Shown here: piece by piece, positions 1 through 13,209 of the stretch
Position numbering within the stretch: position 1 is the stretch's first letter
Layout of the letters: every line of letters begins with the position of its first letter
NCBI GenBank assembly: GCA_038380795.1
Contig: CM076259.1
Location: 23,852,977 to 23,916,976 of the forward strand
Length of the DNA: 64,000 bases
Source: Pyrocephalus nanus
Lineage: Eukaryota > Chordata > Aves > Passeriformes > Tyrannidae
Direction of reading: 5' to 3'
Notes under the pieces: generated by a model
Seen by the model: the letters and a program-made list of their open reading frames with translations, nothing else
Databases searched by the model: none
What the model was told of the DNA's origin: nothing
Program-made: the position numbers and the translations under genes

Positions 1-119
1 TGGGTGCACCTACAGCAAAATAGATCAGTCCTCTGTTTACAAATATAAGGTAACATACCACAGAAAACTCAGTGTGAACTGTCCACACACTAACAGCTGC
101 AGCCGACATTAATTGTGAC

Positions 120-275
120 CGCCCAGGGAAAAGACCTGGGTGTCACTGGGGACAGCTCAATGACAGCCTGATCAATATGCACAGGCAGTAGAGAAGGGTG
201 AGGGGGGAGCAAAGGAAACCTTAGTACATTCTGGTACTGCCATATAAATTAGGGGTATGCTCTCATTTACAATGC
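120..275 (+). mobile_element. Old CR1 LINE fragment (ORF2 reverse transcriptase, C-terminal part)
   Basis: One frame starting near base 124 reads QGKDLGVTGDSSMTA followed by a stop, matching the conserved EKDLGV..DSS block of CR1 ORF2. About 110 bases later LPYKLGVCSHL resembles the next conserved block (LY..LVRPHLEY). Spacing and order fit the family, and the stop codons show it is dead. It is highly diverged, so it is an ancient insertion; the ends are approximate. Confidence 0.65.
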
Positions 276-3200
276 TACATTCAGTTCCAGCCAACAATCC
301 CTGTGTCTCCTGTGGTACCATACAGCTAAACCATCAGGGATCGGAACAACAGACAAATAGGATTACTACCTGCATGAGGCCACAGATGCTTCCAAGGACA
401 AAGTTAACTTTCATTCTGGTGGGGCAGATGCCTTTGCTATGGAATATGACTTAGGGACTCCCTAAGGCCTAATCTTCAAAGGCAAGCTGAATCTTGAGTC
501 ATAACATCCCCCCCCCAATAAAATATAAACTCCAACTCAAAGATGACAAAATAAGGAAGCCAAGTGATTTCAGCATTCATTAAGAGGACTTCAAACACAA
601 GTGATCAGCTGAGGTCTGATCTAGCAATCAGGTTACACAGTCTGCATAAACCCATAGAAGCAGTAAACTGCCCTTGTGTAGCATGTCTCTGCAGATCTCA
701 GTTCATGTTCAAGACACCAAGCACACCTACAAATGAACCAGCCACATGGGAGATGGCTTCTACTTGGTTCAGCTAAGCAAGAATTCTATCCAGTTTGTGA
801 GCTTCTGTCTTTGCCAAAGCAGATGGAGCAGTAAACCTTGGACAGCGTGTGTGAAAAATACACCCCACCTCCCACCCAGACAACTGCCAGTGCTTGCCCT
901 CATCTTTCATGATTTCATGTACCAGAACTAGAGCATCGTGATCCTGCCCAAGGGCCATCATCCACACAGCCTTGCTAACCAGCTCCTCTCAGTAATCATG
1001 AAGGCTAGAGGAGCAAAGGAGAAGCAATGCAATGTGCAGAGCTTGACTGTATCCCACTGGAATCTGGGCATCACAGTGAGCCTGAAGAGAACACGAAAAT
1101 AAAATTCTTCCTGTTCTTCAGATCAAGAAAATTACTCTTTTCCACTTGCCTCTGCTAAGATTGGAAAAATGGGGATAAAAACTAACATCCTCAGGACTCA
1201 AAATGATCTTTTGACCTCCCAAGTGTGACACTTGTTTTCAGCACTATCATATCTTGTTTTTCCTTAGTGATACCCTCAGAAGCCAGTCTGTCACCATAAA
1301 AGAAATTGCTGCAGCTGTAAATAGTGATGAACATTGAATATTCTTTACAATTTCTGGAAATCTCTTGTGTCAGACCCATGACTGCACTCTAATTATCCAA
1401 TTCAGAGGCAGGAAGAACAGCACATGGCTTATTGTGTCCAGGCAGATCTTGTGTACATCACTCACACTGTGATTATCAACCAAATTGTTCACAAATTAGT
1501 GAGACTAAAATTATTCACAGAAATTCTCTGAATAATCCCAAATAGCTAATAAATTGAGAGAGGGCAAGAAGAGATGATGATCTGCTTACCAGCAGTTTTG
1601 AAACATGAACATAAAGTTGAATTTGCTAGCCTTCTTCCAAAAGTTTTTTTTAATTTTCACCATAACAAGTATGTGAATTTGACTGAGCAGTGCAGATCAC
1701 CTTTGAAGTTGAGTAAAAAAATAGGCTCAAATATGGTCACATTTGAATAAAAACAGAATGTTTCCAGAGCTCTCATGATTTTCTTCACTCTCCATTACCT
1801 ATAAATTGTTTACCCAGTACTCCATGCATATTATTGCTGTTGACAACATAGTCAAGTGCTTGATACCAAAAAAAGAAAATGGTTTGTTAAGACAGACAAG
1901 ACAGACTGTGATTGCACAAAAGGTAAAAAAAAAGTTGAGTTTGCTTTGTCTTCCTCCTCTGAGAAGTCCACTGGCCTATGAATTTCCTCAACCATTTTTT
2001 GTAAGCTCAAGAAGTTTTTAGCTTTCCATTTTTGTTTAATATTTTCAAGCCATTTTAAAAAATACAGTGTTTTCAAGATAGGCTATTGAACATGCATTGA
2101 GGTCTTCAGTTTTTTCAAGATTCTTATATTAGATGAACATCTAAAAGTTCTGGGAAACTGTTGAAAAGAATGCATAAAGTTAAAACAATCTGTCAAGAAT
2201 CTTCTTACAGTATTTACCCCCACCTCTTATTCACTTCTGAAAGGAAGACGAGAAGTTATTTCTGCAGAAGTTACCTTTACTGGAAGGACAGCCAAGGGAA
2301 AGTCCTAGTAAAGAGCTGTTTTTCTGCTTTTTCTGAGGTACAAGGCTGACAAACAGAAGTTCATGACAAAACCCTCTGATAACTTATTCCTTTTGTTGCA
2401 ATAAATGCTGACAGCTCTCCACCCCCATACAGACACATACTTTATTTCATTAGATACTGCTCAGACATTTATTCTAACTGAACATTTCAGAAAACATGTG
2501 TGTCCTGGTTTAAAGGCCATATGGGATAAGGAAGAGCATTTCAATGGCCACACACACAAGGGGAACAGAAAACATCATACCATGACTTACCAGTATGATT
2601 TCATTATCACTAATTATCTGGCTAGCTCCTTCTGACTATTAAAAAAATGCATGGATACCACTCAGCAATGCCCCTTTTCTCTTCCTGAAGGCACTCAGAC
2701 TATAACAGTGCATTCTCCATTTACTCAGCAGGCTTCTCCCATACGTGTACAAGCACATCTTGCACATCAAAATGCACATTTTGCAAATCATAGCATGATA
2801 CTTATTCTATCCCAGTGATTAAGCCACAGCCCACTACCTTAAATAGGTATGCAAGTTTTATAGATGACCAGGTCATTTGAGATTTTTGTCTCCTCTCTCC
2901 CTGCTCTCATATGCACATTTTTTCAAAGTCTGCCTTGAAACAATTGAAAGGTATCTCATCTTTAAAGAATGAGGGCTCATCACCTTCTGATAATTAAGCT
3001 TCTTGAAGGGGTCTCAAGGTGGGCAAGCAGCCTCACAAAACGGTCCATAATCACTAGTCACCACAAAAAAACCTTGCGTATATTATATGAAACATGAAAT
3101 AGCTAGAAATAAGAGGAATGCAACAAGGAATTCAACCCATAAAGCCTTCTTTGTGCAACTGAGAAGCCTCAGAAGTGCTTTGAAAGGCTTGAAGGAAGAG
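276..3200. other. Unique noncoding DNA, no gene seen
   Basis: This is AT-rich single-copy-looking sequence. Open frames are under 80 codons, on both strands, with no recognisable protein. Small items are a nine-base C run near 508 and a 25-base near-palindrome at 1511-1535. No repeat family was recognised. Confidence 0.6.
1511..1535. repeat. 25-base near-perfect inverted repeat
   Basis: Twelve-base arms around a single central base; 11 of 12 positions pair (TTATTCACAGAA against TTCTCTGAATAA). It could form a small cruciform or be a dimeric protein site. It may equally be chance in AT-rich DNA. Confidence 0.6.
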
Positions 3201-3221
3201 AAATTATTTTAACAAAAGAAT

Positions 3222-3235
3222 AAAAAAAAAAAAAA
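3222..3235. repeat. A14 homopolymer run
   Basis: Fourteen A residues with no recognisable retroposon upstream. Comparable runs lie at 5994-6007, 10091-10104, 11334-11346, 19060-19075, 39316-39331, 58273-58286 and 63550-63563 (A), and at 29346-29362 and 51887-51900 (T). Avian CR1 elements do not end in poly(A), so these are probably simple slippage tracts. Confidence 0.9.
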
Positions 3236-5615
3236 GGCTTGAAAGAGAACAGAAGTTCTGAAGTATGTGGGGGTGGGAGAAGTCTTCAGTGTTAGGAACA
3301 CCAAAGAGATCTCTAACTCAAAGCTACCAGAATAGCTTAAACAAGCTGAGGTGGCTGTGGTTGCATATTATTACTTCAGCAGGAACTGTAATTTGTTGCC
3401 CAGGGGACTACACTGTGGATCTAACTGGACTGTAGTTTAATTTATAGAGGACCCAGAGGATGGCAGCTCCCAATATACGAAAAAGAGCAGCTCAGCTTCC
3501 AGGAGGCTACAATGTTGTGCTTTCAAGCCATAGCTTGCTGACAAAGGAAACTACACCCTACCATTTCTAATTAGCACAAAGCACTGGAGAAGGGACACAG
3601 ACACAGAAGAGGGCCCAGCATGAGCTGCCCTCCTGTGCCAGCAGAGCAGCTCCCAGGTGACCACAGTAGGGCTGAGATGAGAAAGGATCTGGCAGCACCT
3701 CTACCATGACAGCACCACAGCTTGAAATTCCAGTTTCCTCCTGCTCCCCTGGGGTAGTTTATGAACCATTTTGGTTAGTGAACGTTGGCTCCTAAAATTA
3801 ATGAGTGTGTCTGTTTTCAACATACGGTCAATTGCTGATTGTTCTGATGTGGTGAGCTAGGCTGATGAATACCACCCACAGTTAAAAAAAGAGCTGGGCT
3901 TTCCTGCCATGTGTTGAGTGAAGGGAAGAGGAAAAAGGAGCAACAGCAAAAAAAAAGAAAAAAGCCAAGTGCTAAAGGTACATCAGGGTAACTGCACCCA
4001 AAAATGCACTTTAGAGACCAGAACTCTGAAAAGGTGTTCTTCTGAAGATAGGGTTTTAATGAACAATTAGATTTGGTTTTTTTTTGTGTGTGTGTACGTG
4101 CATAGCCAACAATGGACCCGGGATCCTACAGACCCAGCCTTAACTGAATGCCAAATCACAGCCATAAAAAGGTATCTCCTCCTCACTTTCCTAACTTATG
4201 GGAGCAGGTTACAACATCAAATTGTCTCACACTGGTCAACTTGTTCTCTCTTACAGTAACCCCCAGTGTCTGTTTTATACCTATGAATTCCCCAAGGAAG
4301 TGGCTCAGCACAGCTGGAGGCACACATGCACATGGCCATTTCACAAAGTGACCACATAGACTACCTGCACAATTACATTAGACAGCAGATGCAGCTAGTA
4401 AACCCAAAATGTCAAGTAATAAAAGTTCTGATTAAGAATAAAATAAAAGAAAAAGGCCAAACCCTCCTTGCCATCATAAGACATGCTGACAGTAAATTAA
4501 AATTTTATGCAACTGGATACATCGTATGTGCCTGCCATCTACAGCCATGTGTTCATGTCATGAAAAATACATGAAGATCTAAGCTGCATTAATAGTGTTT
4601 ATGAGCCCGTCACCTGTACAGACATTCTCTTTATGATTCTAATGAAATAACACATAGTAAGACACACCCAGAAGCCATCACATTCTCAAAAGAAAAAACT
4701 ATAATCTGTATTCCTGGATCCCCCAACCCAAAGTCTTGATGTCCCCATATGAAAAGAAAATAAATTCTGCAAAAACCAACATACTAGAGACCTCCTTCAC
4801 CAAACAATAAAGCATCTGTCAGCCTTGTTATACGTCTGTCATGTATACATCAGGCAGGGCTTGTAGGGATGAGAAGTTGAACTGGAAATGGGAGCAGAAG
4901 GTGGCTGGTAAAAGAGGAAGGGATGGGAAAGCAGAGGCTCACGAGGGGGGTGGAGCAGAGGGCAAACAGGAGAGATGAAAAAGCTGAGAGCAAGAGGGAG
5001 AGTTAAAGGGAGGTTAAGGAGAGAGTGATCATTGCCAAGCCTGTATTAACTCAGTCACAGAACTCTGATGATCTCTAAATGGACTGAGCTCTACTCTCCT
5101 GGCTTATGATACTAGCAGAACCATTTGAGTGAATTACAGTCTTCAACTGATCACTCTGTATCAGTTTATGACTTCTCTACTCACCAGCCAGCTCCTCTTA
5201 CAAAGAGAAGCTTGGATGGTGAGGAATGCTTTCCTGATTTTTTTTTATCTGGAGCAAATCAGTATAAGAGTTGAATTGCTTTTGTTGACACTTCACAGAA
5301 AGCACAACACTGCTAGTCCTTGACAGCAATGAAAGGGCAGAAAAGGGACAAACACTTGGATATACAACACGCAAACCTTTGAACTAGGCAGAGATGAAGG
5401 TTACTTCCAGATAAAACGTAAAACGTGCCTGCAACCTCACACCACACATCTATTCTTTTCAAGCTGTCCCACTCATATCTACCTTCACTGAGCAAGCATT
5501 AGTGCTGCCAAAAGCCACTGCCTTTCTGCATTTGACTTGGAGGCAAAGACATGCCTGGCTTACGGTTTAATAATGACAGAACAAAGCGGATTATGGGAAA
5601 GTGTAGGAAGCAATC
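3236..5615. other. Unique noncoding DNA with a purine-rich block
   Basis: No gene or recognised repeat. The stretch holds a short GT tract near 4086-4096 and a strongly purine-biased block at about 4865-5030. Frames here are below 85 codons and look random. Confidence 0.6.
4865..5030 (+). repeat. Polypurine (GA-rich) low-complexity block
   Basis: The + strand is overwhelmingly A and G for about 165 bases, with GGGA, GAGG and AGAG words but no fixed unit. Long purine tracts are common low-complexity sequence in vertebrates and can adopt triplex (H-DNA) structures. No function is implied. Confidence 0.7.
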
Positions 5616-5617
5616 AC

Positions 5618-5715
5618 AGGCAGGACCCCATTGTACTAGGTGCTGCACAAAAAGGAACAGTTTCTGCCCAAAGGATTTAATATCCATACGCAAAACAGAG
5701 GTAGAAAATATGGCA
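5618..5715 (+). mobile_element. Ancient amniote interspersed repeat relic
   Basis: The run CCCCATTGTACTAGGTGCTG, then a short A-rich segment and TTTCTGCCCAAAGGATTTAA, matches a repeat I recall as widespread in reptile and bird genomes (CCCATTGTGCTAGGCGCTG, then GTCCCTGCCCCAAAGAGCTT). Order and spacing agree. I cannot name the family securely. The copy is old and short. Confidence 0.55.
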
Positions 5716-7465
5716 AACTACATAGAAAGAAAAAGAACATTTTGAGCAGTTTGAAACACACTGGTCTGGATGAAATGTCAATCTAAACCAAGCTAAAAGA
5801 GCAATTAAACCTTACACTCATTCTCAAACAGGAATCAAATCTGAACTGTTTCTTCAAACTCAAAGCTCAAAACTTAAGTATTTAGCTGTCTTGCATTTCT
5901 ACCTAGCATACTTGTTGTCTCACTTTTGAGTACTCAGGTTTAGGGCACTGCTTTTGAAAGCACCAGAATAGGAGAAAATTTCAGAAGATTTGGAAAAAAA
6001 AAAAAAATCTGTCAGCTCTGCCCACATTTATAAGGAACTGTTAACTTCTTTCCAGAAGAGAGAGGATCAAAGCACAAGGAAAGATATTAAGTATCCATAC
6101 ACCAATGCTGCAAACCCAGCATGAAACAAGAAGAGTCTGCTTTACTTGCAGCAGGGACTTCAAACTGTCTGAAGTCAGAAGCTCTGAATCAATAGAGTGA
6201 GGACTGTGGAGAAGATGAGCAGAGCATACTAGACATCAGCGACACTTCACCTTATACAATGACCCTTGAGGGTTACCAGGTAGCAGAAGCTGGAACAATC
6301 CCACCATTTTTCTGCGTTAATCTAAGCCAAGCTAACCCTAGGCCGTTTTCAACTTCTTTTGGCCCATTACTTTCCCATCCTTCCGAGTATAATAGACATG
6401 ACTTATTAATCAGGCTGGAACATTGACCTTGCTGTATCTGTCTCCATTCCTAATAGTCGACAAGTGGGACGACAAGGATGACTTCAAAAAACCCTGACAC
6501 TTATAATGACAATTCTCAAAAGCAGGGTCAAATCTTGAGTGGTGACATGTATCACAGGGCAGTTCAGGCACAGGGCACTTCTTTAGACTTGGATCTGTAG
6601 CAAAGCAACTGTACCCTGAGGCAAATACATCATTTCACTAGAAGTCTGCAGCACCTTGAGAAAGCAACACACACCCACAGCTAATATATTTCTAACTTAA
6701 GTAACTATCTCCTTTTTGGAACTGCCAAGACAAGTGATGCATCGATTTTCCTACAGCTCACCCTGCATGATTGGTATCAAGGCTGTGTAGGCGTTTGGTG
6801 AAGTATTCACAAATTTCTCTGAAAAAGTAAAGACAAAGAAATCCACAACAATTCAAGATGCTTGGACTAGTATAAAAACTTCTCCTTAAGGCAGGCTTAT
6901 GCTATGCAGCCAGAATTGAAACTGAGACATAAATGAAATCTCAGCTGAAGACCTTTGCAGAAATCACCTGCAATATTACCTGCATGTACTTGGAAAGTAA
7001 CCTTTGCAGAGGTATCAGCAGCAGGGCAAATAAAATTTGCATTTCAGAACTAGATAGAGAAGCAGGCTGCAGAGACATGATGAAAAGGGAAAAGAAATCT
7101 ATCAGTGGCCATTGAGATCCCTGCTGCAGCATGGGACAAGTATCACTTGGGGCCTTATCAATGACTGACATTTCCCATCAAAGCTTTAGACTGCACCTGC
7201 ATTCGATTTGGCTGAACAATTGCTATCAGCTCCTGCCTTCTACATCACATCTCCGTTTTGTTCACTAGATTTAAAGACATAGACATACATGAGAGACATA
7301 TCTCTGAGGATATCAACAAGAGACACAGGTGTCCCGCTAAGGGCTCACATTTGGATCCTGCTCCAATAGCTGCCCCTTTCTCCCAGCTCTTCCCCAAGGA
7401 AACTTGTCTCTCTTATTTACAGAGTGGACTGCCCAAAAGAAAAAAATTACAAATTCAGAAACTGC
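5716..7465. other. Unique noncoding DNA, no gene seen
   Basis: Single-copy-looking sequence with an A14 run at 5994-6007. Frames are short and unrecognised, and no repeat or RNA gene is evident. Confidence 0.6.
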
Positions 7466-7470
7466 CACTC

Positions 7471-7490
7471 ATATATATATATATATATAT
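7471..7490. repeat. (AT)n microsatellite
   Basis: Ten perfect AT units. It sits inside a 182-codon open frame (7258-7806), where it gives an alternating I/Y run, which is one reason that frame is judged noncoding. Such tracts are usually length-variable. Confidence 0.95.
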
Positions 7491-10400
7491 AAAAACTAAT
7501 TCCTCTCACAGAGGTATAACTACTCCTTACAAGGCATTTGACAAATATTGTCACTGGAGAAAATCCAGGCCCAGCAGGAACTGCTTACGACCACCAATCC
7601 GTATGTGTACAACTCAGGTTCTGTATCTTCTAAATCCAGAGCTGTCTCTTCTACTTTACTGGCACAGCCTTCCAACATATTCTTCCTCCTCCCCTCCCAG
7701 GTTAAGACATAGCAGTATGATAGCGTGTGCAGATGCAGATTTTTTTGCATATAAAGTTTATCATCTAATCACTTCCAGAATAAAGCACCAAGGAACATTT
7801 GAGTAATCAGACTGGATGCATAAATATTCTGTAGTTACACAGTTGTTACAGCATATCATTTCTCAGTTTTCTGCTTTTACAGCTGTCATCCGTAGTGACT
7901 CCAGTCCCCTCCTAAACACTAAATGATCTCTACAGAAATGATCTCAGGTCAGAGAGGAAGAGGGAAACATTATTCATGCCACAAGAGAGGACACCAGCAG
8001 ACAGAGATGAAGGTGGTAACTTATGGAAGTAACCATTACTTCCCTGGATGCTTTGGTATGTGAATTTCCCACAACCTGCTTAAGACCTCAAAGACACAGA
8101 CCCCAGCCCCTAGGACTTCCACACCTGGCCTTCTTTTACATTGTGGAAAGCAGCACACCTTAACAACAGGTCCCACAGCCAGCATCTCACACCCTCTCTG
8201 CAGCACAATAAGCTTTCACAGAAGACCCTTTTCCAAGCCTTTCTCCCCTTGCATGGGTCACATTTACAAAACCTATGTCTTGCCACTGGGTAGGGCAAAG
8301 CTGTTACCTTCATTGAGGTCTGGTGCTGTCCTCAGTTTCTGCACATAGCAGCTCAGGGTGTTACAACACAGCTGCAAAATTATTCTCTCTCACACAAAAT
8401 ACAACTAGTTTAAGCCTAAGCATGAACAAATAATAAAGAATATTTCCCTATCAAATGCCACTTTTTTATTATCTACTTCCCTTCCCAATTCTGATGGAAA
8501 ATCAGAGGTTGGACATGTATAAAAAGGAACATTTTGAAAACTTGGAATCAGCATGATAAATTATTTAACACTTTTGAAAATTCAAGTTGAATGCTTACAC
8601 CTTTTTGAATCAAGCATTTCGTTTCAATTTGTTGAAGCAATTTCCCCTTTCTACTCCAAAACAGCCATGCTCCACGAAGGTACTGCACATTCTGAGGAGG
8701 GACTTAAGTTTCTCATTTCCTCTTTGTGTTCTATATACTAGATGAACTAGCTCCAGTTTGTGTTCCCTGAGGTAACGTGGCTGTTTGACCATCAGTACAC
8801 CATCATTTCAACCAGAAGAAATCACAGCAGGTCTTGGGAAACCAGTTCCTGGAATCCTGCCCATTTTGTAGGAGGGAGGGCAAGAGGAACGCATTTCCAA
8901 TGCAAATTTTCTAGTTAGCTCAATCAGTAATTCCAAATGAGGGTATAAATACAAACATTTGTTATCAAGGTAAAATCCCTCATGCACAAGAAGTATATTG
9001 ATAACAGCTCCTCAACTAGTAAATATAAATTTAATAGAGCAAGACAACAACTGGGACCCTGGACACACTATGGAAGCAATTCTCATACTGAAGTGAAGAG
9101 AGAGATGCTCTAAATACTTCTATGTTTCAAAGACAGCTGGCTATTTTTTAACAGGGCATGAACTTCCAGTAGGTTTAAGGAATCATTTATACTCCAGTTG
9201 CCATCTAGGATATCAGACTCACAGTGCATATTCTAAATCCCCTTTTTGCTTGGTAAAGACCCTATTAAGCTTATCCTTTTTTTTCCTGGCATTCAAAAAA
9301 ACAACTAAGGAACAGATGAATGAGAGAACAGGAAAGAATGATGCAAGTAAACAGGATAGATTAGGACTACAACAGCTGCAGTCACTTTGGACATCTTTAG
9401 GTTTCCATTACTGGGAATTGATCAAATCACAAGGAGCCATGAACTAAGGAGAAGGTGGCTTCATAGTGTCCAACATTAGAAACCACTGCTAGTAAGCTCT
9501 CAGATGTAGGCACACCTAGCATATCTAGCAGCACTAGCAAGGTCTTGAAACAGCATCTGGCACCTACCTCTGCAAGCACTTTCTCACGTGAAACAAACAG
9601 CACTACCAGTCAACTCCCACTAGGACCAGATATCATGCTGTTCCCCATGGGGAAAACACACTCTGATAAATTGGCCAAGAACACCAAGATTTGCTGGTTC
9701 CATGGAAAACACTGAAATATGAGCTGCTTGCAAAATTAAATAGGCCACATAAATATGTTCTCATATCTCAGGCATGGGAGGCACAAATAACTTTCAGGCC
9801 TGGAAGCCAGGCAGGGATGCCACCACTGCTCTCCTTCACCTGTTGTCCGGCAGGAGCACAGAATCAAGCATTCATATTATAACTCATGGCAGTTCTGCAA
9901 AGCTGGCAGCAAGGGAGAGGGCAGCACACCTGAAGTACTCTTCACTCTCATCAGGCTGTGCTGAAGTGGCCTGGGAGTAGCTGATTGCAATCACAGTCTC
10001 CTGCTGAGCTAGATGGATACTACAGAAGGCAGCATCCAGCTGGACTGGGGTAAGATACAGTAACAGCAGCCACAAAGAATGAAGGTTTAGAAAAAAAAAA
10101 AAAAGTGAATTTTAGGACAGTAGAATGAAAGACCATGCAACTGTCTTCAAATCAAAAGTTAGACTACATCCCACTGCACCATACTCAGGCACAGGTAGGC
10201 ATAAGCAGATGTACCCTCAGAACAGCTCTTGCATGAATGAGGCCCACCAACCAGAGGCTTCATCCCAGGCTTCCCAAAAACATTCTACTTGATTAATATT
10301 TAAAATTCAAAGCTCCTTCATCTCCCATTCAATCCATATCAGGAAAGAAACACAGCAAGTCACCATTAACTTTAATTGTTAATTCTTACTAGAAGAGTCC

Positions 10401-11365
10401 CATTTCGGTAATGAAGGAACATCTATCTGCTTTAAGTGTTTCAGGGCTCAGACTTCCAGTCACATTTAGCCATTGGCAGAACTGCACTGCCATTCCAAAT
10501 TCAGATGAGGCCAAGATCAACCATGACTTTTTCAGAAAACCTCTGCAGACCTCCTTACTGCTCCCTTGCTGCCAAAAGACCAAAAATTCTGAACCAGTAA
10601 GCAAACACTAACCATCTCCTTATATCAGAGGGGCTTTTAGGAACCAAAATGTTTCAGAAAAAGTAGATATAGGTGGAAAATATACATACTTATAGCTTAT
10701 TAATTATTCAGTTCAACTTTCATAAAGGATTTCATATGCAGAAACAGCTTTAAAATTCCTTACAGATAACCTATCACTGCTTTGTATCTCCAAGGTCTGG
10801 CTAGCACATTACATCTCTTTCATTCATAAACGACTTGTTGTTGATGCTTCAGAGAGTGTCTGCAAAAAGCTCTTCAAGGTTTTTGACATTCCAAGCTACC
10901 AGCCTGGCAAAACAAATCTCTGTCTCTCGCAAAGCCCCTTCTTCATTTGACAGGGTCTTTGAAGACAGCGGGCAAAGGCCTGAGCTAAGATGCCTGTATC
11001 CATCGTCTCCTTTCTGTCGGTTCTCCTTGTGCCTCCCCAAGAAGTTAGATCAAAGCATCCCCATGGGGACATCTCATTAAAAAGCAACTCCCTTCCTTGA
11101 CCAGGTCACTGGCAGCATTAGACAAGGTTGCAAGTTCTTGTCCGTCAGACAATGCTTATAAATAGCACAGGGACAGTACTCTCCCTCCATTTTTAATAAC
11201 TGCAGAAATCTCTCAGAAGGACTCCAGAAGGATGGGAAGGGAGGAAGGTTGTTCCTCTAAAAAACTTCTCCTTTAGACATACCTAACCACATTAAGAACA
11301 AGCAGCTCAAAGACATTCAATTTAACATTAAGGAAAAAAAAAAAAAGACACCAACAAAACCCTAA
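7491..11365. other. Unique noncoding DNA, no gene seen
   Basis: No recognised repeats or genes. The longest frames after the 182-codon one (7258-7806) are about 80 codons, with no family resemblance. An A14 run lies at 10091-10104 and an A13 run at 11334-11346. Confidence 0.55.
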
Positions 11366-11367
11366 GG

Positions 11368-11430
11368 GAGTGCTTCGAGCAGCAGAACTAATGAAGCCTC
11401 GTTTTCTACAGATTTGCATCTCATGATTGA
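11368..11430. repeat. Unidentified dispersed repeat, copy 1
   Basis: About 60 bases align with 13624-13690 in the same orientation, sharing GAACTAATGAA / GAGCTAATGAA, CTACAG and TGCATCTCATG. Read on the minus strand, both give HEM..CRK..FISS. Identity is roughly 70%. I do not recognise the family. The pair is either an old repeat family or an ancient local duplication. Confidence 0.5.
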
Positions 11431-12225
11431 TTGACTTCAGTGCATTAGGAAGAGAAAGCACCAGCTGAAACTGTGCCTGCCCTTTGGGCATTTATAACAA
11501 CTCACTCCTGTGAATTTTTGCATGTATTAAGGTTTGAGTTCATGCTGTGGAGTCTCCTGCATTTGGGAATTTGGAAGGCTCTAGAGCAATCATTTTCATT
11601 CAGCTTAGCCCTCACTGAAAAGTGAGGCCATGCAACTACAGTATCAAAGACAAAAAGGTGCCATTAATTTGCTGACATGGTAATTTGAGAGCCTGAGTTC
11701 ATAGACAACTTCATCTTTCCTGGGCTGGACAGAATTGGAGTACGGAAGAAGTTATTTTGTTTTGCCATGAAGCATGGAAATAGAAACACTTGTGATGAAA
11801 CAGGTTTGTCAGGCGCTCATAGGCACCATTTGCACAAAAGTTTTTGCCTGAGAATTTGATGTTTAAATAGCACTTCACACCTAAGACCAAGCACTTGTAG
11901 TCCCCACTCTTTCTTTGCCATGTGTTCAGAGCATCCTGGGTGGTAGGAGGAGCATCAATTCCTAAAGTGTCTCATGGCTGCAAGAACAGAGACACCTCAA
12001 AATAGAGGCCAAACACTGAAAACAGAGGCCCCATCAAGCTACCGAAAGCTCCCGGAAGAAGCCAGCAGCACAGGATTAAGCAGAGTTATAGCTGATGCTT
12101 CTGACAAGCACACAAAAGCCCTGCCAATGCTGATAATTCATAAACACTGCAAGCACACTGCTGCTGGGACTGCACCGTGCACCGACAGCTCACGGAGTGT
12201 CATCGCTTCAGGTTGAGCAACCACT
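11431..12225. other. Unique noncoding DNA, no gene seen
   Basis: Nothing recognisable beyond a short frame (11974-12216, 80 codons) without family resemblance. Confidence 0.55.
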
Positions 12226-12420
12226 TCCCTGGCACACAGGAGTCCCGAGCGCTCGTTGTGCCTGAAGCAATTTTACATGAGACAACGACAAAGTAATTAA
12301 ACTTTGAATCCTCTAGAAATAGAAGGCTGCACTTGTCATTGCCGAGTCCCTCCTACTATCAGGGAGCCCCTTGATGATGAGTGACATCACATGGGCTCAA
12401 GGTGACAAACCAGACTTTTC
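12226..12420. promoter_or_regulatory. Possible conserved noncoding element
   Basis: This stretch keeps several CpG dinucleotides in CpG-poor surroundings. It carries AAAGTAATTAAACTTTG (homeodomain-type core) and TGATGAGTGACATCACATGG, whose TGACATCA (12382-12389) is one base from a CRE site. The texture is that of an enhancer, but conservation cannot be seen here. Confidence 0.3.
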
Positions 12421-13140
12421 TCCCAAATTATTATTCTGATGGACCATCCAGGAGGAAGACCTCTTTCCTTCTTTAAGCACTGTGCTTAAACATTAAATAA
12501 TTAAACTTCTTACTCTGAATCTTAAATCAACACTGCAGCTGAACAAGAGATGAGTAAAGAGGTTTACATTTTAGACTCCCCAAACAATCAGTGCCACCAA
12601 ACATTTGCAACCTGTAAAAAGATCAGCTGGGTAATCAAAATACTGTATGTAAAGAGGAAGCTTTACAAGCACTAAGCTCCCATATCTGTCAAACCCTTCA
12701 AAATACTGTCAGTCCTGCTTCCCAGTTAAAACAATCCTGTCTGAAAGCCATTTCTGCCCTATTCCCTCTTTCTGGTATGACTGTCTCACACTGCTTATCA
12801 ACACATCAATCCCCCAAATTGTGAGGTTGCTCCATGTCACATTACAAAACCTATGACCATTTGTTTTGGCGTATCAAGAAGCTTCACCGAGATTAGTGCC
12901 TGATTTTATTCCAAGTTGTACAAACACAGCAGATACTTCCTGCCCAGATCACGTAACCCATAAATACACATGAAAAGGGATCATGGTATTACATGCCTTC
13001 ACAGAAGGTGAATGAGAAAAATCCCATAAACTACCCACAATCCTTCAGGTAGTCTGTGAGACTGCTTAGAATTGCTTTCTTTAGTTCCAGCTCAGTGCCT
13101 TGAACGTTAATCCTTGCTTAAACAGCCCTCTCAGCTCACA
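12421..13140. other. Unique noncoding DNA, no gene seen
   Basis: No open frame of note and no recognised repeat. Confidence 0.55.
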
Positions 13141-13209
13141 AAAGAGTACCTTTACTACTAAGAGTATCTGTACTACTACAAAAAAAGCATCTCTACTACC
13201 AAGAGAGCC
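13141..13209 (+). repeat. Short degenerate tandem repeat
   Basis: Three imperfect units of about 19-25 bases follow the pattern AAGAGTAYCTNTACTACTA (AAGAGTACCTTTACTACT, AAGAGTATCTGTACTACT, AAAAGCATCTCTACTACC) before a partial AAGAGAGCC. This looks like a small decayed minisatellite. Confidence 0.75.

Noticed and set aside
2506..2530. TGTCCTGGTTT resembling the start of an avian ERVL LTR
   Set aside because: The similarity stops after about 11 bases and the following sequence does not match.
7258..7806. 182-codon open frame on the + strand
   Set aside because: It runs through an (AT)n microsatellite that gives an alternating I/Y run; no domain, start context or splice signal supports it.
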